Shown here: piece by piece, positions 42,184 through 50,756 of the stretch
How positions within the stretch are numbered: the stretch's first letter is position 1
How the letters are laid out: each line of letters opens with the position of its first letter
DNA from: Domibacillus epiphyticus
Lineage (GTDB): Bacteria > Bacillota > Bacilli > Bacillales > Domibacillaceae
Assembly (NCBI RefSeq): GCF_001975785.1
Contig: NZ_MSFI01000026.1
Location: forward strand, 52,927-116,926
Direction of reading: 5' to 3'
DNA length: 64,000 nt
The notes under the pieces: model-generated
Told to the model about the DNA's origin: nothing
The model's input: the letters and a program-made list of their open reading frames with translations, nothing else
Databases searched by the model: none
Program-made: the position numbers and the translations under genes

Positions 42184-43482
42184 ATGGAAGATATGTTGTA
42201 TTTAATGAACAGTCTCTGGGTTATGCTTGGTGCCATTTTAGTTATCTTTATGATTGCTGGATTCATTATGCTGGAAGCAGGATCCACACGTATGAAAAAC
42301 GCCGGACATATCGCCGGCAAAACGGTATTTACATTCGGTCTAGCATCCCTCGTTTTCTGGGCAGTCGGATTTGCATTTATCTTTGGTGACAACGGAAACT
42401 TTTTCGTCGGATTATCGCACTTCTTTTATTCTGGTTATCAGCTTGAAGGAATGTCATTGTCCTCATCTGTATTCTTCGTATTCCAGCTGGCATTCGCAGG
42501 GATCGCGATCACAATAGCGCTAGGCGGGTTCGCGGAACGTGCAAAGCTTTCTGTTTACGTTCTCTTTACTATTTTGTTCTCCTCAATCATTTATCCGGTC
42601 GTTGCGCACTGGATTTGGGGTGGTGGTTGGTTAGCCGAGCACGGAAAACAAGATTTCGCCGGCTCAACAGTTGTTCATTTAACAGGTGCAATGGCTGCAC
42701 TTGCTGCAACAATTTTGCTTAAACCACGTATTGGCCGTTTCAACAAAGACGGTTCCGCTAACGCCATCCACGGGCACAACCAGGTTTTTACATCTCTAGG
42801 CGTTCTTATTCTGTGGGTAGGCTGGTTTGGTTTCAACGCTGGCAGCACGGTGTCAGTAGATGGCGGATTCTTTGGTTTTGTAGCATTGAACACGAACTTA
42901 GCTGCTGGTGCAGGGGCAGTTGCTGCATTGATCCTTTCATGGGTTGTGCTCGGCAAGTCTGATATTCCAACAATTTTAAACGGTGCTCTTGCGGGACTTG
43001 TTGCTATAACTGCATCTTGTGCATTCGTTGACACATGGGCATCGGTTGTGATTGGGTTAATTGCCGGCATTCTCGTATTCTATGGAGCGCGTTTAATTGA
43101 AAAAATGGGAATTGATGATCCAATCTTCGCTCTATCTGTTCACGGTATTCCGGGTATTTGGGGCACATTATCGACTGGATTTTTCGCTACACCGGAACTT
43201 GCAACGGTTGGTCAGCCCGGTCTTTTCTACGGAGGCGGCTTCACTCAGCTTGGAGTACAGGCAATGGGCGTTTTCGTCAGCGGAGCATTCGCTTTCGTTG
43301 CATCATTTATCATTCTCTTTATTATCAAGCGAGTACTTGGCGGATTACGCGTTTCGGAAGAAGAAGAAATTATGGGACTTGATATAAGCGAACATGGAAG
43401 CTATGGCTACCCGGAAGTGTTTGCGGACAGCACACAAAAAATGACGTTAACAAAAACATCAACAGATCACATCGCACGCTGA
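42184..43482 (+). CDS. amt: Ammonium transporter, Amt family
   Basis: A 432-residue membrane protein with 11 expected helices. Family blocks include GFIMLEAGSTRMKNA near residue 23, DFAGSTVVHLTGAMAAL near residue 156, GWFGFNAGS near residue 217 and VHGIPGIWGTLSTGFF near residue 318, with the pore histidines in VVHLTG and SVHGIPG. It imports ammonium under nitrogen limitation. Unlike Bacillus amtB-glnK, no PII gene follows; a DUF294 protein and an exonuclease come next. ATG 42184 follows GAGAGGGG. Confidence 0.94.
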   Translation: MEDMLYLMNSLWVMLGAILVIFMIAGFIMLEAGSTRMKNAGHIAGKTVFTFGLASLVFWAVGFAFIFGDNGNFFVGLSHFFYSGYQLEGMSLSSSVFFVFQLAFAGIAITIALGGFAERAKLSVYVLFTILFSSIIYPVVAHWIWGGGWLAEHGKQDFAGSTVVHLTGAMAALAATILLKPRIGRFNKDGSANAIHGHNQVFTSLGVLILWVGWFGFNAGSTVSVDGGFFGFVALNTNLAAGAGAVAALILSWVVLGKSDIPTILNGALAGLVAITASCAFVDTWASVVIGLIAGILVFYGARLIEKMGIDDPIFALSVHGIPGIWGTLSTGFFATPELATVGQPGLFYGGGFTQLGVQAMGVFVSGAFAFVASFIILFIIKRVLGGLRVSEEEEIMGLDISEHGSYGYPEVFADSTQKMTLTKTSTDHIAR

Positions 43483-43500
43483 AAAATAAAAAGAAAACAA

Positions 43501-43531
43501 ATACGCAAAGCGGCTCCGCTTTGCGTATTAT
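43501..43531 (+). terminator. Hairpin between amt and the DUF294 gene
   Basis: A perfect 12-base stem, ATACGCAAAGCG with its complement, around a five-base loop. The T-tract is weak (TATTATTAGG), so read-through to the next two genes is plausible. Confidence 0.6.
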
Positions 43532-43555
43532 TAGGTAAAAAGGATGTGAACCGTT

Positions 43556-44536
43556 TTGACAACGCGTGAACAAACCTTTGCGGACATCCGCCAAGAAAAG
43601 GATTCAATGATGGATCAGCACCTCCACTCGACACAACGGCTAAATGCGTTTCACGATGATATTATGAGGCAAGTGTTTTGCGCTGCTTTACGAAAACACG
43701 AAGAAAATTTTGGACCTCCCCCTTGCCCATTTACCCTATTTTTACTCGGAAGTGCCGGTCGATTTGAACAGGGGACAATCAGTGATCAGGACCACGGAAT
43801 GGTATATGAACTTGATTCAGAAGAAGCAGCTGATTATTTCATTACACTCGGTCAGACATTTTCAGACGGATTGAACGCAGCCGGGTATCCATACTGTGAG
43901 GGCAAAGTCATGAGCTCGAATCCTGTCTGGTGCAGATCTAATGCTGCATGGAAAAAACAAATTGACGCATGGATCGAAGCGGAAACACTCGATACGATCC
44001 GCTCGCTTCACATGGTTTGCGATGCACGGGTGCTCTATGGTAAAAAAACGTCCATCTCTTCATTAAAAAAACAAATCACGACGGCACTGAAGAAAGACCA
44101 GCATTTATTGAAGCGTTTTTTTGAGAACATTCAATTTATGAAAAAATCTGTTGGCCTGTTTGGACAAATATTGACCGAGCAGAATGGTCACCATACGGGG
44201 GCACTCAATTTAAAGCAATCGGCATTTCTACCATATGTTAATGCGATCAGAGTGCTGGCGATCAAAGAAGGAATCGAACCTTCTTCGACATTAATGCGAA
44301 TGAAGGCATTGAAACAGATCCCTGAACATGCCGGGCGGGTAGAGGAATACGAGGAGGCATTCCGTTCATTACTGGATTTCCGACTCCGCGCGCTGAAAAA
44401 TTCTCCTGATTATGACAGTTCTCACTACATTAATATTGAGATGCTGGGACCCGCTCGAAAACGAGAGCTCCGTCACATTTTAAAAACAGCTGGTCAACTT
44501 CATCATTATGTTCAGCGATTTGTAGAAAAAGGATGA
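43556..44536 (+). CDS. DUF294 nucleotidyltransferase-like protein
   Basis: A 326-residue protein with a GlnD-like nucleotidyltransferase motif: GSAGRFEQ at residues 65-72 and SDQDH at 76-80 (Asp77, Asp79 as metal ligands), followed by a helical DUF294 C-terminal domain. GlnD enzymes attach UMP to PII proteins. It lacks the CBS or cyclic-nucleotide domains often found in this group. It follows amt by about 70 bases and precedes an exonuclease by six. The start is TTG 43556 behind AAAAAGGATG; target unknown. Confidence 0.83.
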   Translation: MTTREQTFADIRQEKDSMMDQHLHSTQRLNAFHDDIMRQVFCAALRKHEENFGPPPCPFTLFLLGSAGRFEQGTISDQDHGMVYELDSEEAADYFITLGQTFSDGLNAAGYPYCEGKVMSSNPVWCRSNAAWKKQIDAWIEAETLDTIRSLHMVCDARVLYGKKTSISSLKKQITTALKKDQHLLKRFFENIQFMKKSVGLFGQILTEQNGHHTGALNLKQSAFLPYVNAIRVLAIKEGIEPSSTLMRMKALKQIPEHAGRVEEYEEAFRSLLDFRLRALKNSPDYDSSHYINIEMLGPARKRELRHILKTAGQLHHYVQRFVEKG

Positions 44537-44542
44537 TGAATA

Positions 44543-45244
44543 ATGGGTTTTAACGATTTCATGAAAAATTTAAGTGGAAATCGCTTTACTGGACTGCAGG
44601 GAGGCCGTCACGATATAGCATTTATGAGAAGTCTACAGCGTGATTTACGGACGAAGCAGACAACATCAATTCCCCTTAACGAATTGAAGGTGATTGTCTT
44701 TGATCTGGAGACAACCGGCTTTTATCCTGACAAAGGGGATCAAATTTTGTCAATCGGCGCCGTTAAAGTAACCGGGAGCCGTGTGGAAGACGAATATTAT
44801 TCAGCGGTCCGTTATGAACAGATACTTTCCCCATCGATAAAGGAACTGACCGGTCTTGATGAAGAGGAGTTAAAACAGGCGCCAGAGCCTGCAGCTGTTC
44901 TGGCGCAGTTTTTTAAATTCAGCGGCACTTCCCCACTCGTTGCCCATCACGCTAGCCACGAAAAAGCATTTATGCAGCATGCGAGCCGAAAATATTTCCG
45001 CACCCCCTTTTCCCATCGGCTGATTGACACATCATTCATGTACCGGATTGCTGAACCGGACAATCCGCACATCCGTCTCGAAGACTGTTGTAAGCATAAT
45101 CAAATTACTGTTATCGGCCGGCATCATGCACTAGGCGATGCCCGGCTCACCGCAGCACTATGGGCAGTCTACATTGAAAAATTACAAAACATAGGAATCA
45201 ACACTCTTTCACAAGTATATGAACGACTCGCCGCCATTCGCTAG
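44543..45244 (+). CDS. DnaQ-like 3'-5' exonuclease
   Basis: A 233-residue DEDDh exonuclease. The first acidic motif VFDLETTGF carries Asp54 and Glu56, and the last, RHHALGDARLTAALW near residue 193, carries the histidine and aspartate. It lies six bases after the DUF294 gene and so is in the same operon. Association of these two genes recurs in bacteria, but the common job is not known; degradation or proofreading of small nucleic acids or nucleotides is possible. Confidence 0.87.
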   Translation: MGFNDFMKNLSGNRFTGLQGGRHDIAFMRSLQRDLRTKQTTSIPLNELKVIVFDLETTGFYPDKGDQILSIGAVKVTGSRVEDEYYSAVRYEQILSPSIKELTGLDEEELKQAPEPAAVLAQFFKFSGTSPLVAHHASHEKAFMQHASRKYFRTPFSHRLIDTSFMYRIAEPDNPHIRLEDCCKHNQITVIGRHHALGDARLTAALWAVYIEKLQNIGINTLSQVYERLAAIR

Positions 45245-45260
45245 CCGAGGTTTTAAAGAA

Positions 45261-45289
45261 AAAAGCTGTTCCAATGCGGAACAGCTTTT
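45261..45289. terminator. Bidirectional terminator
   Basis: AAAAGCTGTTCC pairs with GGAACAGCTTTT around a five-base loop, between the exonuclease and the convergent YczE-type gene. Confidence 0.88.
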
Positions 45290-45290
45290 G

Positions 45291-45902
45291 TTATATCGAT
45301 ACATCATGTATGACAATAAATTTTTTCACACACCGATTTACAATCGAAATAATTCGGCCCAGCGTTAACGCAATAATGACTGTCCCGACACCCACCGGAC
45401 CCCCGAGGAAAAATCCGATTGCCGCACCGCTTAATTCAATGACCATTCTAGCCGTACTAAAGCTCCATCCAAAAACATTGTTGAGCGCAATCATCAGGCC
45501 GTCCAGCGGGGTTTTTGGCAGATTAGCTTCTACATAAATGCCGATACCAAGACCCACAGTTAGAACGCCTAGCCCAAATGTAAACCACTGAATGCTCACA
45601 GAAGAGGTAAAATCAATGTCTTTTAAAACGACGTAAAACCAGAAATCGAGTAACCAGCTGCGGAGTATGATGGCAAATATCGATTCAAATTGAAATCGGG
45701 TCCGGTCAATCATTGCTGTAATCGCGACCACACACCCTTGTGCAATAATCGACCACATGCCAATTGTTAAGCCAAAGTGAAGCTTTAACCCCACTGCGAC
45801 AGCATCCCAAGGACCCGCTCCAGCAGCTGAATGGACAACAAGAGCGATGCCGAGTGCCGTGATCGCCAAGCCAGCAAAGTAAACCGCTATTCTTCTCCCC
45901 AT
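45291..45902 (-). CDS. YczE/YyaS/YitT-type membrane protein
   Basis: A 203-residue protein with about five membrane segments. AAGAGPWDAVAVGL near residue 25 and NLPKTPLDGLMIAL near residue 127 are a repeated motif of the family. Bacillus YczE supports lipopeptide synthetase action in an unknown way. It follows the MFS drug-efflux gene by six bases, so they share an operon. Confidence 0.85.
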   Translation of the reverse strand: MGRRIAVYFAGLAITALGIALVVHSAAGAGPWDAVAVGLKLHFGLTIGMWSIIAQGCVVAITAMIDRTRFQFESIFAIILRSWLLDFWFYVVLKDIDFTSSVSIQWFTFGLGVLTVGLGIGIYVEANLPKTPLDGLMIALNNVFGWSFSTARMVIELSGAAIGFFLGGPVGVGTVIIALTLGRIISIVNRCVKKFIVIHDVSI

Positions 45903-45908
45903 TAACGT

Positions 45909-47150
45909 TTACCTTTTCCGCCTGACTAATATTACGTATGCAGCAACAGCCGCTAAGTGACAAGTTGCCATAATGATTCCCATCGGAAGAGGGGTGCCGC
46001 TTCCAGCAATTCCAGCAAGTGGTGCGACCGTTGCACCGAAAATGTAAGGCATTAAGCCGAGCATGGCTGATGCGGCGCCAGCTGTTTTTTCTTTTCCCTG
46101 CATCGCCAATGAAAAGCAGGCTGTTGCTACAATACCAACACTTGAGACGGCGAAAAACAAAGGAATCAAGACAGCCAGCAATGGCGCTTTAATGGAAAGC
46201 ATCAACAGCATCATACTGCTGCCGCCAAGTGCAAGAGTTAAGCCCGCCACAAGGAGTGTTGATTCTTTCACTTTTCCTGCAAGACGGCCCGCTGTTTGCG
46301 AGGCAATAATGATTCCAACACCATTGATCGCAAAACAAAGACTGAATCCCTGTGGAGACAAGCCGAAATAGTCCTGCAAAACAAACGGTGAACCTGATAT
46401 GTATGCAAACATTCCACCCATAACAAACCCCTGTGCCATGCAGTACCCGATAAACACTTTATCACCGAGAAGGGTTTTGAATGTCATAAGCGTATTCACC
46501 AAACCACCTGCCGATTTCCGATCATCCGGCAATGTTTCCGGCATACCGAAAAATACCGCAATGAACATAAAAGCGCCAATCGCCGCCAACACCCCGAAAA
46601 TTCCGTTCCATGACACAAAATCCAATAGCTGTCCACCGGCAACCGGCGCCACAATTGGCGCTACGCCATTGATTAACATTAAAAGCGCAAAAAACTTTGT
46701 CAATTCTGGCCCGGCGTACAGATCACGCACAATCGCCCGCGCAATCACAATCCCTGCAGCAGCTGAAGCACCCTGTACGAATCGCATCGCTATGAGTCCC
46801 CAAATAGATGGGACAATCATACATAGAACAGAAGCAATCGTAAACACCGTTAGCCCAGCCAGAAGCGATCTCCTTCTCCCTTGCACATCACTGAGCGGAC
46901 CCATCACAAGCTGACCTGCAGCGAGACCAATTAAAAATGCTGTTAAACTAAGTTGCGCGATCGATGCTGTCGTATGCAAATCATTTGCTAAAATCGGCAA
47001 TGAAGGCAAATACATATCAATGGACAATGGTCCGAACGCCGACAACGAACCAAGAAGCAGCGCCAGCCATAAACGCTTTGAACGGCTATGAACCGGCTGA
47101 CTTTCTAACACAGATTCTCTCACAATTCTTCCCTGCCAATCTATTATCAT
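45909..47150 (-). CDS. Multidrug efflux MFS transporter, Bcr/CflA family
   Basis: A permease of about 413 residues with 12 membrane segments. LSAFGPLSIDMYLPSLPIL in segment 1, GPLSDVQGRRRSLLAG in the first cytoplasmic loop and RFVQGASAAAGIVIARAIVRDL in segment 4 are typical of the Bcr/CflA drug:H+ antiporters. It is the first gene of a pair with the YczE-type protein. The start is uncertain: ATG 47168, ATG 47150 or a GTG near 47112 are all possible. Confidence 0.88.
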   Translation of the reverse strand: MIIDWQGRIVRESVLESQPVHSRSKRLWLALLLGSLSAFGPLSIDMYLPSLPILANDLHTTASIAQLSLTAFLIGLAAGQLVMGPLSDVQGRRRSLLAGLTVFTIASVLCMIVPSIWGLIAMRFVQGASAAAGIVIARAIVRDLYAGPELTKFFALLMLINGVAPIVAPVAGGQLLDFVSWNGIFGVLAAIGAFMFIAVFFGMPETLPDDRKSAGGLVNTLMTFKTLLGDKVFIGYCMAQGFVMGGMFAYISGSPFVLQDYFGLSPQGFSLCFAINGVGIIIASQTAGRLAGKVKESTLLVAGLTLALGGSSMMLLMLSIKAPLLAVLIPLFFAVSSVGIVATACFSLAMQGKEKTAGAASAMLGLMPYIFGATVAPLAGIAGSGTPLPMGIIMATCHLAAVAAYVILVRRKR

Positions 47151-47256
47151 GATTTTCCCATCATACACCTTTTTGATTAAAAAATAAAAAATAGCCTATT
47201 TTCTATCAAAACCTTCCTGATTAAATAGAAAAGTCAGAACAAATTGAGAAAATCTA

Positions 47257-47285
47257 TTGCATTCTATTTTCAGAAAGAGTAGACT
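47257..47285 (+). promoter_or_regulatory. Likely promoter of the TPP-riboswitch operon
   Basis: TTGCAT (47257-47262) and TAGACT (47280-47285) are 17 bases apart, each matching the SigA consensus at four of six bases. The predicted start lies just before the riboswitch. Confidence 0.4.
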
Positions 47286-47298
47286 TTGGTCAAAAAGA

Positions 47299-47395
47299 TT
47301 CGTCGGGAGTCTGTGGAATCAGACTGAGAGTACAACTAATCTGTTGTAGACCGTTATAACCTGTTGGGTAATGCCAGCGTAGGGAAAGTGATGAA
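47299..47395 (+). ncRNA. TPP (thiamin pyrophosphate) riboswitch
   Basis: The THI-box core is unmistakable: GGGAGT near 47305, GACTGAGAG near 47331, ACCTGTTGGGTAATGCCAGC (47360-47379) and GTAGGGAA. Stem P1 is closed by TTCGTC (47299-47304) with GATGAA (47390-47395). The RNA binds thiamin pyrophosphate and here would turn off transcription through the terminator at 47415-47447. It controls the LuxE/LuxC/ABC/SDR operon that follows. Confidence 0.95.
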
Positions 47396-47414
47396 GAATA
47401 TTGAAGAATATTTT

Positions 47415-47447
47415 ACACTTTGCTTATGCAAAGTGTTTTTATTTTTT
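47415..47447 (+). terminator. Riboswitch expression-platform terminator
   Basis: ACACTTTGC pairs with GCAAAGTGT around TTAT and is followed by TTTTATTTTTT. It lies between the TPP aptamer and the first start codon, as in transcription-attenuating riboswitches. Confidence 0.9.
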
Positions 47448-47464
47448 CTAGGGGAGGATAAAAA

Positions 47465-48550
47465 ATGAATCAGCAAGAAATCATACAGCTCATTTCTCAG
47501 TTTATGCAAGAAGAACATTCCGGAGAAAAAGAGTTTAATGAGCTGGCTTTACAATTATTTTCTTATCAATATCAAAACAACCTTCCTTATCGAACCTTTT
47601 GTATGCAAAAAGGAAAAACTCCGAGGATGGTAAAGACGTGGAAAGAGATCCCTTCTGTTCCTATCAATGCGTTTAAGGAAGCTGCGTTAAGTTGTATCGA
47701 TCCAGACACGGCGGAAGCCATTTTTATGACAAGCGGAACCACAAAAGGTATAAGAGGGAAGCATTATCATCCAAGCTTGCATGTTTATGACCAATCGATG
47801 GTGTTGAACTTTAAGCAGAGGTTTATGAAACATACAGATAAAATTCGCATGGGCGTCCTCTTCCCAACAGAAAAAGCTATGCCCAATTCCTCTTTGGCCC
47901 ATTATTTAGCGTTGGCGGCGAAAGAGTTTGGCACGGAGAATAGCCACTACCTTATTAACGAAAATGGGATTGACATGAACCATTTGCTGAAAGAGCTGCA
48001 CCATGCCGAAGAAACAGGAGAACCGTATGCATTGATCGGCGCAAGCTATAGTTTTGTTCATATGCTCGATGAGTTAGCAAGTATGGGGAAAACTTTTACA
48101 TTGCCAAAAGGAAGCAAAATTCTTGATACGGGCGGTTTTAAAAATCAATCGAAAGAACTGGAATTAGATGAATTTTACCGGTTGTTATCTGCCACTCTCG
48201 GTGTCAGCCGATCGGATTGCATCAACATGTACGGCGTAACAGAGCTAAGTACACAATTTTATGATGATGGAAATGAATCGGTTCCTTCTATAAAAACAGG
48301 TCCCCACTGGATACGTACAAGGGTGATAAATCCTTTAACAGGTGAAGAGGTGCCGAAAGGAGAACGTGGTGTTCTTGTTCACTGTGATTTAGGCAATTTC
48401 AATTCCGTTACGACGATTCTTACAGAGGATGCAGGAATCGAGACCGAGAATGGGTTTATTCTTTTAGGCAGAGTACAAGGAACCGAAGCAAAAGGTTGTT
48501 CCATTGCTGTAGAAGAATTTTTAAAGGCGACAAAGGAGATCTCAGAATGA
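47465..48550 (+). CDS. LuxE-like acyl-protein synthetase / carboxylate-activating ligase
   Basis: A 361-residue adenylate-forming protein of the LuxE family. The ATP-binding motif FMTSGTTKG is near residue 95, LDTGGFKNQSKELE near residue 222, and MYGVTELSTQFYD near residue 257. The C-terminal GCSIAVEEF carries Cys345, at the place where LuxE is acylated. LuxE activates an acid as acyl-AMP and holds it as a thioester for reduction by LuxC. Here it is the first gene after a TPP riboswitch and overlaps the LuxC-like gene by four bases. The acid is not known; a thiamin-related carboxylate is my inference. Confidence 0.9.
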   Translation: MNQQEIIQLISQFMQEEHSGEKEFNELALQLFSYQYQNNLPYRTFCMQKGKTPRMVKTWKEIPSVPINAFKEAALSCIDPDTAEAIFMTSGTTKGIRGKHYHPSLHVYDQSMVLNFKQRFMKHTDKIRMGVLFPTEKAMPNSSLAHYLALAAKEFGTENSHYLINENGIDMNHLLKELHHAEETGEPYALIGASYSFVHMLDELASMGKTFTLPKGSKILDTGGFKNQSKELELDEFYRLLSATLGVSRSDCINMYGVTELSTQFYDDGNESVPSIKTGPHWIRTRVINPLTGEEVPKGERGVLVHCDLGNFNSVTTILTEDAGIETENGFILLGRVQGTEAKGCSIAVEEFLKATKEISE

Positions 48551-49998
48551 AAGAGCTTGCCGGTTATCTTCCCTGTATAGGAGAAGAAGAAGTTGAAACA
48601 AAGATTTTAACCTTTCAAAAAAACGGCAAATCAATCGAAGTGGAGGTTCCACTCCTTACAACAGAGCAGATGAATAAGGTAATCGAAACAGTAAAAAAAG
48701 CAAGTACTGACATTTTAAAATCCTTTTCCACATCTGAGATTGTCACCATCATTGACCGGGCAATTGAACGGTTACTCGACCGCAATTCCCTTTACCGTCA
48801 AAAAGCGGAAGAGCTTTTGCCGATAGTGACTGGCTATGATGAAGAAATAATCCGTCTCGGTCTTACAGCTTATTTAAAAACTTTTCGAAAGCATGAACTG
48901 CAACGCTTTCTTGTTGAGGATTTAGGAAACCCTGTGCTGCTCGATGATTTCCAGCCCCGTGTAAAAGGAGGATTCTCAAAAGCAATAGGTCCCACTCTCA
49001 TTACGCATATATGGTCTGGGAACGTCCCTGCTTTGCCTTTGTGGAGTTTGATCTCCGGATTGCTTGTCAAAGCAGGAAATATAGGAAAAGCCCCTAGCAG
49101 CGAACCGCTATTCTCCAGCTGGTTTGCTCATTTGCTCGTAGAAGTAGAACCTAGACTAGCTGACTGTTTCGCCATTGTTTGGTGGAAAGGCGGTGATGAA
49201 GAACGGGAAGCCTCTATCTTTGAACAATCAGATGTGGTCGTTGGATATGGAGGCAATGCGTCGCTGCAATCTCTTCAAAACCGAATGCCCGTTACAACCC
49301 GGTTCTTGCCCTTTGGCCATAAGATTAGTTTTGGAGTTGTCTCTCAATCAAGCCTTGATTCGAGAAAGGCGTGGAAATCCGTACATCAAGCGGCTCTTGA
49401 CGTCATTCGTTATGATCAGCAAGGCTGTTATTCACCACATATATTTTATGTTCAACATGGCGGCAATGTCTCTCCTAGAGAATTTGCGAGGCTTATGGCG
49501 AACGAACTGGAAAATTTCCAAAGAAGATTTCCACGTCGGGATCTTTCTATAGAAGAGTCCGTGTCGTTGTCATCATGGCGGCAAAAAGAAGAAATGACAA
49601 TCCTTGCTCACCCTCAAAATGAAATATTGGGAAATGAGACGAATGACTGGACGGTTGTGTATGAAGAACATAACATACACTTCGCACCAAGCAGTTTGAA
49701 TCGTGTGATCAAAGTGATTTCTTTTGAAAATATAGAGGATATCCTTTCTTCCATTTCACCTCACCGGTCTTATCTGCAGACCGTGGGTATCGCTGCAGAC
49801 CCAAAAGAACTGTTTGAATGGGCAGACTCATTAGGGAAAATTGGTGTAACGCGCATTACCGCCTTAGGATCGATGACATCTCCTGAAGCTGGCTGGCATC
49901 ATGATGGACGCTTTAATTTACTTGATTTAGTAAATATCGTGGACATCGAATCTTCAGCAAAAGAATCGAGCGAACAATTTGCCCCTTATGTGGATTAG
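48547..49998 (+). CDS. LuxC-like acyl reductase
   Basis: A 483-residue NADPH-dependent reductase of the LuxC/aldehyde-dehydrogenase superfamily, which reduces an enzyme-bound or CoA-bound acyl group to an aldehyde. The catalytic cysteine Cys294 is in YDQQGCYSPHIFYVQ, and HIWSGNVPALPLWSLISGL near residue 154 is the family's N-terminal nucleotide-domain block. ATG 48547 overlaps the LuxE stop (ATGA) with GGAGAT before it, so both proteins are coupled, as in lux operons. There is no luciferase or LuxD here. Confidence 0.9.
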   Translation: MKELAGYLPCIGEEEVETKILTFQKNGKSIEVEVPLLTTEQMNKVIETVKKASTDILKSFSTSEIVTIIDRAIERLLDRNSLYRQKAEELLPIVTGYDEEIIRLGLTAYLKTFRKHELQRFLVEDLGNPVLLDDFQPRVKGGFSKAIGPTLITHIWSGNVPALPLWSLISGLLVKAGNIGKAPSSEPLFSSWFAHLLVEVEPRLADCFAIVWWKGGDEEREASIFEQSDVVVGYGGNASLQSLQNRMPVTTRFLPFGHKISFGVVSQSSLDSRKAWKSVHQAALDVIRYDQQGCYSPHIFYVQHGGNVSPREFARLMANELENFQRRFPRRDLSIEESVSLSSWRQKEEMTILAHPQNEILGNETNDWTVVYEEHNIHFAPSSLNRVIKVISFENIEDILSSISPHRSYLQTVGIAADPKELFEWADSLGKIGVTRITALGSMTSPEAGWHHDGRFNLLDLVNIVDIESSAKESSEQFAPYVD

Positions 49999-50009
49999 GA
50001 GGGACCAGA

Positions 50010-50756
50010 ATGTCATTTTTAACAATTCAAGATGGAACATATGGGTATGAAGGAAATACTCCCATCATCAAAAAGATTAACTGGACGATTGAAAAAGGGG
50101 AATTCCATTGTTTAGTCGGAAAAAGCGGCTGTGGAAAAACAACATTATTAAAACTTGCCTCTGGATTGCTTAAACCAGACACAGGGAATGTCTATTTCCA
50201 GGGAAATAATTTAACTGAACCTTCTCATGAATGCGGATTTGTGTTTCAATCTCCTACCCTACTAGAATGGAAAACAGTAATGGATAATGTACTGCTCCCT
50301 GTTTCTCTAAAAAGGAAGATAACGAAAGAAGACAGGAAACATGCTGCCTCATTATTAGACATGCTTGGACTGTCTTCACATCTTACTCAGTATCCGCAGC
50401 ATCTGTCAGGAGGTCAGCAAAGCCGTGTCGCAATTGCAAGAGCATTGATTCAAAAGCCTTCTATGCTTTTTTTGGATGAACCATTCGCAGCGTTGGATGC
50501 TATCACAAGAGAAGAACTGCAAGAAGATTTATTAAGAATTTGCCAGGCGCAACATACGACAGTGCTTTTTATTACGCATGATATTTCAGAAGCCGTCTAC
50601 TTATCTGATCGCGTTGCTGTCATGGATCAAGGGAAAATCATTTATGATGTAAATGTGGAGCTCTTAAAACCACGTACGATGAAAATGAGATATGATCCAT
50701 ATTTTAATGACCTTTGTTTAAACATTCGTCAGGTAATGAGTGGTGAACAATCATGA
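50010..50756 (+). CDS. ABC transporter ATP-binding protein (nitrate/taurine/HMP-type)
   Basis: A 248-residue ATPase with Walker A GKSGCGKTT near residue 37, Q-loop in FVFQSPTLLEW, signature LSGGQQSRVAIARAL near residue 133 and Walker B SMLFLDEPFAALDA. It belongs to the SsuB/TauB/ThiZ group that serves imports of small organic molecules. It overlaps the permease gene by four bases within the TPP-riboswitch operon, so import of a thiamin-related molecule is likely. Confidence 0.92.
   Translation: MSFLTIQDGTYGYEGNTPIIKKINWTIEKGEFHCLVGKSGCGKTTLLKLASGLLKPDTGNVYFQGNNLTEPSHECGFVFQSPTLLEWKTVMDNVLLPVSLKRKITKEDRKHAASLLDMLGLSSHLTQYPQHLSGGQQSRVAIARALIQKPSMLFLDEPFAALDAITREELQEDLLRICQAQHTTVLFITHDISEAVYLSDRVAVMDQGKIIYDVNVELLKPRTMKMRYDPYFNDLCLNIRQVMSGEQS

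Noticed and set aside
47465..49998. Bioluminescence (lux) operon
   Set aside because: Only LuxE- and LuxC-like genes are present. No luciferase or LuxD gene is seen, and the TPP riboswitch and ABC importer point elsewhere.
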